From contig JBBMOL010000139.1 in the NCBI GenBank assembly GCA_037954665.1, positions 1,096,232 to 1,160,231 on the forward strand: DNA of 64,000 bases. Reading direction: 5' to 3'. Source of the DNA: Laguncularia racemosa (taxonomy: Eukaryota; Streptophyta; Magnoliopsida; Myrtales; Combretaceae). Below, one piece after another: positions 59,100-64,000 of the stretch. Both the position numbers and the translations under genes were made by a program. Within the stretch, counting starts at the first letter, position 1. Each line of letters opens with the position of its first letter. A model generated the notes under the pieces. The model worked only from the letters and a program-made list of their open reading frames with translations, ran no database searches and was not told the DNA's origin.

Positions 59100-60220
59100 A
59101 GTAAAATAAGCCCTAAGGAGTAAATCAAGCATTCTAAAAAAATCAAAGAAAAACTATAAAAGGATCCTTCTTGTAAGAAAGGAAGAATCATAAGCTCTTT
59201 GCCCAACTTTGATAGCATTCCTATTGCGCTAGATGCAATAGATTGTAGCAACCAATGCCACACATCAAAAAGTTAAAATGGAAGAGAGAGAGATCCAGAA
59301 GTGATCAGGGGAGAACTGCAAAAGTAGGAGGATGGACAAACCAAAGCCACACAAACATCCCTTAGCAGTTGTCATGTGAATTGGCAATCAAAAAAGAAGT
59401 GCCGATGACATTCATTTGCCAGACCACATAATTGGTATCTAGATTGTAAAGTTGTAAAGCTCTAGATCAATAGCTTATCAAGATAGTAATAGTTTACCAT
59501 GCCAACTATGCCATAACACAAAGCATGTCTAAAAAAGGTTTTGGAATTCCATAATTTTAGAGCTAGGAACTATTGGGAAGATTTTCCTGGTTGACCTAGG
59601 CACACCTAAAGGTGATAACACCAAAAGAAGATGATGTGCAAATGAGATTGTCAGAGTTGCTTGAAGGGACAATAAAACTAGGAATGTTAATCCCTAGCCA
59701 TAGTTGTCTTGAGGAAGAGGCCATTGACCATCAAAATGGAACATGGCCTAGCCAATCTATAAAAACCTGAGGAAGTAATGGCCCTTATGTCAAACTTAAC
59801 GATGAGGGGGTCATTTGGTATCCAAGAAACGTACCACAAAAAGTATAATTTCCATTCTCAACATTCCAAGCAGACCATTGTGCAACAATTGGAATGTAAT
59901 TTAAGGAGTTTCACTCAAATCATATAGCAAATTGAATGAACTTTGGCAGCCCAGGAGGAGTTACCTTGGAGATAGGTACTAACCCATTTGACCCAAATTC
60001 CACCACTATCATTTGACATAAGTTCCATATATGCTTGACTTGAGCTGCTTTACTCCCTTCTTTAAATCTAGAAATACAAAGTCCCCTTCAACCTTAGGCA
60101 ACAAAATGGTATCCCCTTTAGCTTTTGCTTAGTCAATATGTCTACCCTACCACACCAAAGGTAATTGCACATAAGTTTTTCAATTTGCAAAGTTACCTTC
60201 TTAGGAAGAAGGAATGTAGA
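59100..60220 (-). pseudogene. LINE ORF2 3' fragment, decayed
   Basis: The minus strand near 60220-60120 reads LLPKKVTLQIEKLMCNYLWCGRV, the end of LINE reverse transcriptase (compare LINE-B ILPKKVVESIERLMCNF). Near 59460-59390 it reads YQLCGLANECHRHFFFDCQFT, the C-terminal zinc region, and then YCI-RNRNA near 59240. Frameshifts throughout. Belongs to a LINE related to, but distinct from, LINE-A/B. Confidence 0.75.
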
Positions 60221-60340
60221 TGCTTAGAGTCCAAACTCAAGGAGCTCTTCTAGCCACTCATGATTTATTAAGGCTCAATCAAGGCCACAAAGAATAGGGT
60301 TTAGAGTTGCAATTCACCCATATGTGAATTAGTCCACTTG

Positions 60341-61110
60341 AAACTCCAATGTTTAGAGTTGTTTCCAAGTTGAAGCTCCTAAAAATGCAATTAAAGAAGC
60401 TTAACAAGGTTCATTACTCAAACTTGTCTGAGAGTGTGGGATAGGTAAAAACTAATCGATCTAATTTCAAGAAGCCCTCTTTATCCAATCAAAAGGAAGA
60501 AGAATAGTGCTTTGAAGACTTGTATGTCTCAAATGGGGTTGAGGAATCCCTTATTAGGCAAAAGTCAAGAGCAAGGGCTAGGTACTTTTGACCATAGTCC
60601 ACTCCATGTCCACTTAAACTTTTCTTCTAGTTTGCAAAAGACATTCTGCAAGTAATTTCTACTTTTGGAAGGAACATCCTCACTTTAGGAGCATTGCACT
60701 TGAAGTTTGGAATACCCTATAGAAGGAACTCCAATGTTCAAAATTGTTTCGAAGTTGAAGCTCCTAAAAATGCAATTAAAGAAGCTTAACAAGGTTCACT
60801 ATTCAGACTAGCCTAAGAGAGTGTGCAAGGCAAAAGCCAAATTGATCTAAGTTCAAGATGCCAATTGCTCCAACCCCTCCTTATCGAATTTAGTGGAAGA
60901 AAATAAGTGCTTCAAAGATTTTATGTCTTTAGTGTGGCAAAGAAGTCCTCTATGAGGCTAAAGTCCAAAGCAACTTGACTTAATCTGGGTGATAGGAATG
61001 CTGCTTTTTTTTACTTCAAATATATTCAACAAAGAATTCATCGGAATGGCATCCATTCTTTCATAAATGAGTTGGCAAATTGAGTGAGTCTAGATTCTAC
61101 AAAAAAAAAA
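60341..61110 (+). pseudogene. LINE ORF2 middle fragment with internal tandem duplication
   Basis: The plus strand encodes the region between endonuclease and reverse transcriptase: NFYFWKEHPHFRSIALEVWNT (60660-60720), KLKLLKMQLKKLNKVHYSD (about 60755-60810), and LGDRNAAFFYFKYIQQRIHRNGIHSFINEL (60985-61075). The KLKLLK part occurs twice, from about 60341 and 60727. Ten A (61101-61110) follow. Orientation is opposite to the neighbouring fragment at 59100-60220. Confidence 0.7.
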
Positions 61111-61708
61111 GTCACCAGGCTTAAGGGGATTTGAGCCTTATTGGGTACTCAATGGACCTAGAAACCAAGCTTTCACCAAACTGGCTTTTGCCATCGCAAA
61201 AACCAGAAGACTACTAGACACCATCAGAAAGAAAACCACCATTAATAATCCAGCAAGCACAACCACAGTGCAAGGGAAGGAGAAAGAAAGCAATGGGAAA
61301 ACAAACGAGCAAAAAGAAAAAACAGGCGGAAGAGGAGACATCAAAAGAGAGAAGAAGGGGAAAAAAAAGGAAACTAAGGAAAAGTGGTTCCCTAAGGGGG
61401 AGTCCTAAGGAGAAGGCAGAGCTTTTTCTCTCTTTAGATTAACATTGGAATCAGTTGCATTAAAAACCAGCTCTTTTTACATAGCTAGATTCTGAAGATT
61501 CAATTTTAAAGTACAAAAACTAGTGATTCATGAATGGAGATAATGAAATATTAACATGTGAAATGGAGAAGGAGAAGAAAAACAAAGGTATGCTTTAAGT
61601 TCCCTATTCCCAAGATCAAGTAGTAGTTAGAACTCAATGAGCAGAAATATTTCCAACCTGTTGCTCAAGTTTCTTTGTCTTTGTCTTGATTGAGTAAACT
61701 TGCAATTG
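61111..61708. other. DNA between LINE fragments, lysine-rich open frame on the plus strand
   Basis: A 104-codon open frame without ATG (61094-61408, plus) reads GPRNQAFTKLAFAIAKTRRL early and becomes very Lys/Glu-rich. I do not recognise it. The rest is AT-rich and without features. It may be O-fucosyltransferase intron or upstream DNA. No exon with a membrane anchor was found. Confidence 0.3.
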
Positions 61709-61868
61709 CTAGAGAGAGAAAATGCTCTCCCTTCTCTCTAGAAACCACCCAAAACACCCTAAAAAACCACTTTTCTTAGGTAAAAGATAAAACTTCCATT
61801 CACTTTTCTTTTCTCTATCAGCTTGTCCCTCTGGTCTTGTTTTGTCCATCTTCATTCTTCATCATCCA

Positions 61869-64000
61869 TGGTAAGTGTTTTCGTCAAACCGCAAGCCTAT
61901 TAGTGGTTTTTACCCTACGTTGGGAGCAAGGTTCCCTCAAGAATTATTCCCAAACCGGTATCCAATATCTGGATACCAGGAATCTAGTGTTCCAAGGCAA
62001 ATGACCTGGCTGCAAGTTCCAAGGTCCCCGAACTGGCTGCTGTTTTGGAGTTGAGTCTACAAAGGCTACAGCAACCAAGACCTGCAAAGTGGGAGGAGAG
62101 GACACTGTTGCATTGGATAAACAAAAAGGTGAAGCAATTTTTGGAAACAAGAGGAGTGCTTTTAATGAAAAAGTTAAAGCATGTCCTGCCAACCTCAATA
62201 GTAACATCAACCCTCTTAACCCATTTGGAAATACCACGTTGGAAATCGTGAATAATCCACTAGATAATACTAAGAAGCAAAACCACCTGCCTGATCAAGG
62301 AATACCACCCAAGACCTTCGCCTAAGCCTGTAGACCTTCAATAGCCATCCCCAAACGTCCGAATTTCAAGCTGGAATACCACCCTCCCCTTTCCCATGGT
62401 GCGCTGCCCAGAATAAAGCCACCTCCCTCAATAGCGGCTTGTGGGGCAAAACACTGGGAACATACTTTCGTTGGGTTTTTTCTTGGGAAAAAGATCCCCT
62501 TTTCCTTGGTTCAATCTATCACACTAAGAATATGGAAAGACTAGTATAATAAGTGTCTTATGCAACAAGGATGGCTTCTTCTATTTTCGGTTTGCTCAAG
62601 ACACCTTCCTTAACGTTATACTGGAAAAACCATGGTTCTTTGCGAAGAGAATACTAATACTTCAAAAATGAAGAGTTGGAATGCCCCTTACCAAGCCACA
62701 GCCGACTAGTATACCAACTTAGGTGGTCTTTTCCGAAGTCCCTTGTGAATATCTAGATGCAAAGGGAGTAAGCTATATAGCGAGTGCGGTGGGAAAGCCA
62801 CTCCAAGCTAATACCCTCATAGCGTGCCAAGCCAGGGTGCTCGTGGAAGTGGAAGCCGCTTGTTAGCACTCAACCTTCAGCCGCCCCTCTGAAGGTTTAT
62901 ACCCGTAAGAATAGGAAGACACCTTCCACAATCATGGAGACAAGCCAAGCCACATGTCCAAGCTGTAAGGAAGAGCATGGGGTAGTCTGTCGGCTAGGAA
63001 AAGAGGGTGGCATAGTGGCCCGAAATGTAATAGGGGCAGTTGACTAGGATAGTTAAGGATCATGCCATGTAGGGAAGGTTGTTAAGATATGGCATGATGG
63101 AAAAGGTAGTGGGGGATGAAAATTAGGAAGGCAGTTGTAGTAGCAAGCCGTCCCTCCCACGCCTTGTTCCGGTTGTACTTAAGAAACGAAAATGGAAAAT
63201 AAAAAAAGACTTTTGAATCAAAAATAAACACTTGCAAGAGATCTAGGGTTCTCTCTAACGAGCCCTTTCCCTAAGCAATCATAGGTAAATAAGGAAGGGA
63301 CTCCCGAGCCAAGGGAATAGAACCAGATTCTAATATATAACCCGTGGTCACTAGGTCCTCAACACGATCCGCTAACACTGTTGATGAAGTCATATCGAGA
63401 ATAGAACTTGAACAAGAAGATGGCACAACCATGCAAATCACGATCGAGTACTAGTGGCTTCCTTCATGGTGCTCTAAGTGCAAAGTATATGGACATATGT
63501 GTCAACTGCACATCCTCTAAAGAGCTGCTAACTAAGAAAACTTCAACTGAGGAGAATAAAATCTAGGTGGAAGTCCAAAGAAAGAGCATGAGGAAAAATA
63601 ATAAAGAGATAGATAGCAATCCTTCATCATTGACAGAGAGTCCTCGGGTGGGTAGAAAGGAAATACTAACTCCCACCAAACAGCCCGGCATGGGAAAGGA
63701 TACACAGATGGAAGATGGAGAGATCCAAGTGGAAGACATGGGGTCTGGAAATGATGATTCCATCAACACTGTGACGGAATAGACCCCAGCTTTGGTTCTA
63801 GAAACACAAGTGAGTGTAGAAGGAAATGTGGATAGAGGAGACAAGGTGGAGGATACATGCAAGGAGAAGGAAGCTATGGAAATAGGAGAGTATGGAGACT
63901 AGGAGGGAATTCAAAAGGAACAGGTCATGGATCAAACCACGGCCACTCCAGCTAACCTCAAACTAGTTGGCTAGCGTGAGATGAGCAACTCAACCTCATC
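61869..64000 (+). pseudogene. LINE-C ORF1, broken and interrupted
   Basis: After an early stop the best frame (62089-62325 and on) holds KRPNFKLEYHPPLSHGALPR, IKPPPSIAACGAKHWEHTF, VGFFLGKKIPFSLVQSITLRIWKD (to about 62540), then in shifted frames GVSYIASAVGKPLQANTL and VLVEVEA up to 62860. After the insertion it resumes with NTVDEVISRIELEQEDGT and WLPSWCSKCKVYGHMC (63374-63515, zinc knuckle). Further on comes an acidic region. Same domain order as LINE-A and LINE-B ORF1. Confidence 0.8.
62861..63368. repeat. Solo-LTR-like insertion in LINE-C ORF1
   Basis: 508 bp starting TGTTAGCACTC, flanked by CCGCT at 62856-62860 and 63369-63373. Removing it and one CCGCT joins VEVEA to NTVDEV as in LINE-B (VEVDANEEVVNQVEL). 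It has no ORF. It ends CAACACGAT, not exactly CA, so the right terminus may be altered. Orientation not determined. Confidence 0.7.

Larger units (their letters stand above)
61709..64000 (+). mobile_element. LINE-C: L1-type LINE, 5' part (continues beyond window)
   Basis: The 5' end CTAGAGAGAGAAAATGCTCTCC and following pyrimidine-rich leader equal those of LINE-A and LINE-B. ORF1 follows and ORF2 is expected right of the window. A solo-LTR-like insertion (62861-63368) interrupts ORF1. The target duplication cannot be checked because the 3' end is missing. Confidence 0.85.

Noticed and set aside
61138..61344. Minus-strand frame of 68 codons rich in Phe, Leu and Val that looks like a membrane protein
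   Set aside because: It is the complement of a purine-rich, lysine-codon-rich plus strand, so the hydrophobic look is compositional. No conserved motif.
1..64000. tRNA, rRNA genes or CRISPR arrays
   Set aside because: None seen. The repeats present are LTRs, tandem duplications and low-complexity DNA of a plant nuclear genome.

Overview
The window is nuclear DNA of a flowering plant, most likely a woody eudicot. Evidence: a plant-type RanGAP with an N-terminal WPP domain, a plant O-fucosyltransferase with eight canonical GT-AG introns, plant Ty1/copia, Ty3/gypsy, L1-type LINE and Mutator-like elements, and AT-rich intergenic DNA. Only two host genes are supported: RANGAP1 (+, 14130-15749, intact) and a protein O-fucosyltransferase (-, nine coding exons between 42087 and 31373, N-terminus outside the window). 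Almost everything else is nested, decayed transposons.

Left part (1-14.1 kb): four LTR elements sit one inside another directly upstream of the RANGAP1 start codon, probably in its 5' UTR intron. The outermost (143-13878) is a small gypsy-type element whose interior holds only the start of gag, a piece of a phage-type organellar RNA polymerase gene (RPOT) and the end of integrase. Its 3' LTR was split by a second gypsy-type remnant (372-11983). That remnant was split by copia-3 (1593-11804), whose 5' LTR was split by copia-2 (6579-11652). Target duplications are visible for all four (CTATR, TACAT, CTCCA, ATATA).

Middle (16-31 kb): RANGAP1 3' UTR, a decayed copia element (copia-4, 17964-23042, target duplication CTAAG), a solo LTR (24817-25440, ATTGC), a long AT-rich cryptic repeat, and remains of a Mutator-like transposase followed by a plant-mobile-domain fragment.

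Right part (31-64 kb): the O-fucosyltransferase gene. One intron holds a nearly full-length LINE (LINE-A, 36451-41873). The next upstream intron, or the DNA beyond it, holds a copia element (copia-1, about 42229-59095). That copia was interrupted by a gypsy element (44717-56210), itself interrupted by another LINE (LINE-B, 46374-51781). A 5'-truncated LINE piece also sits in the copia 5' LTR. Two decayed LINE fragments of opposite orientation and a third LINE of the same family (LINE-C, 61709 to the window end, itself holding a solo-LTR-like insertion) fill the rest. None of the transposon reading frames is intact; nonsense codons are mostly Trp or Gln codons turned to stop, as expected for methylation-linked decay.
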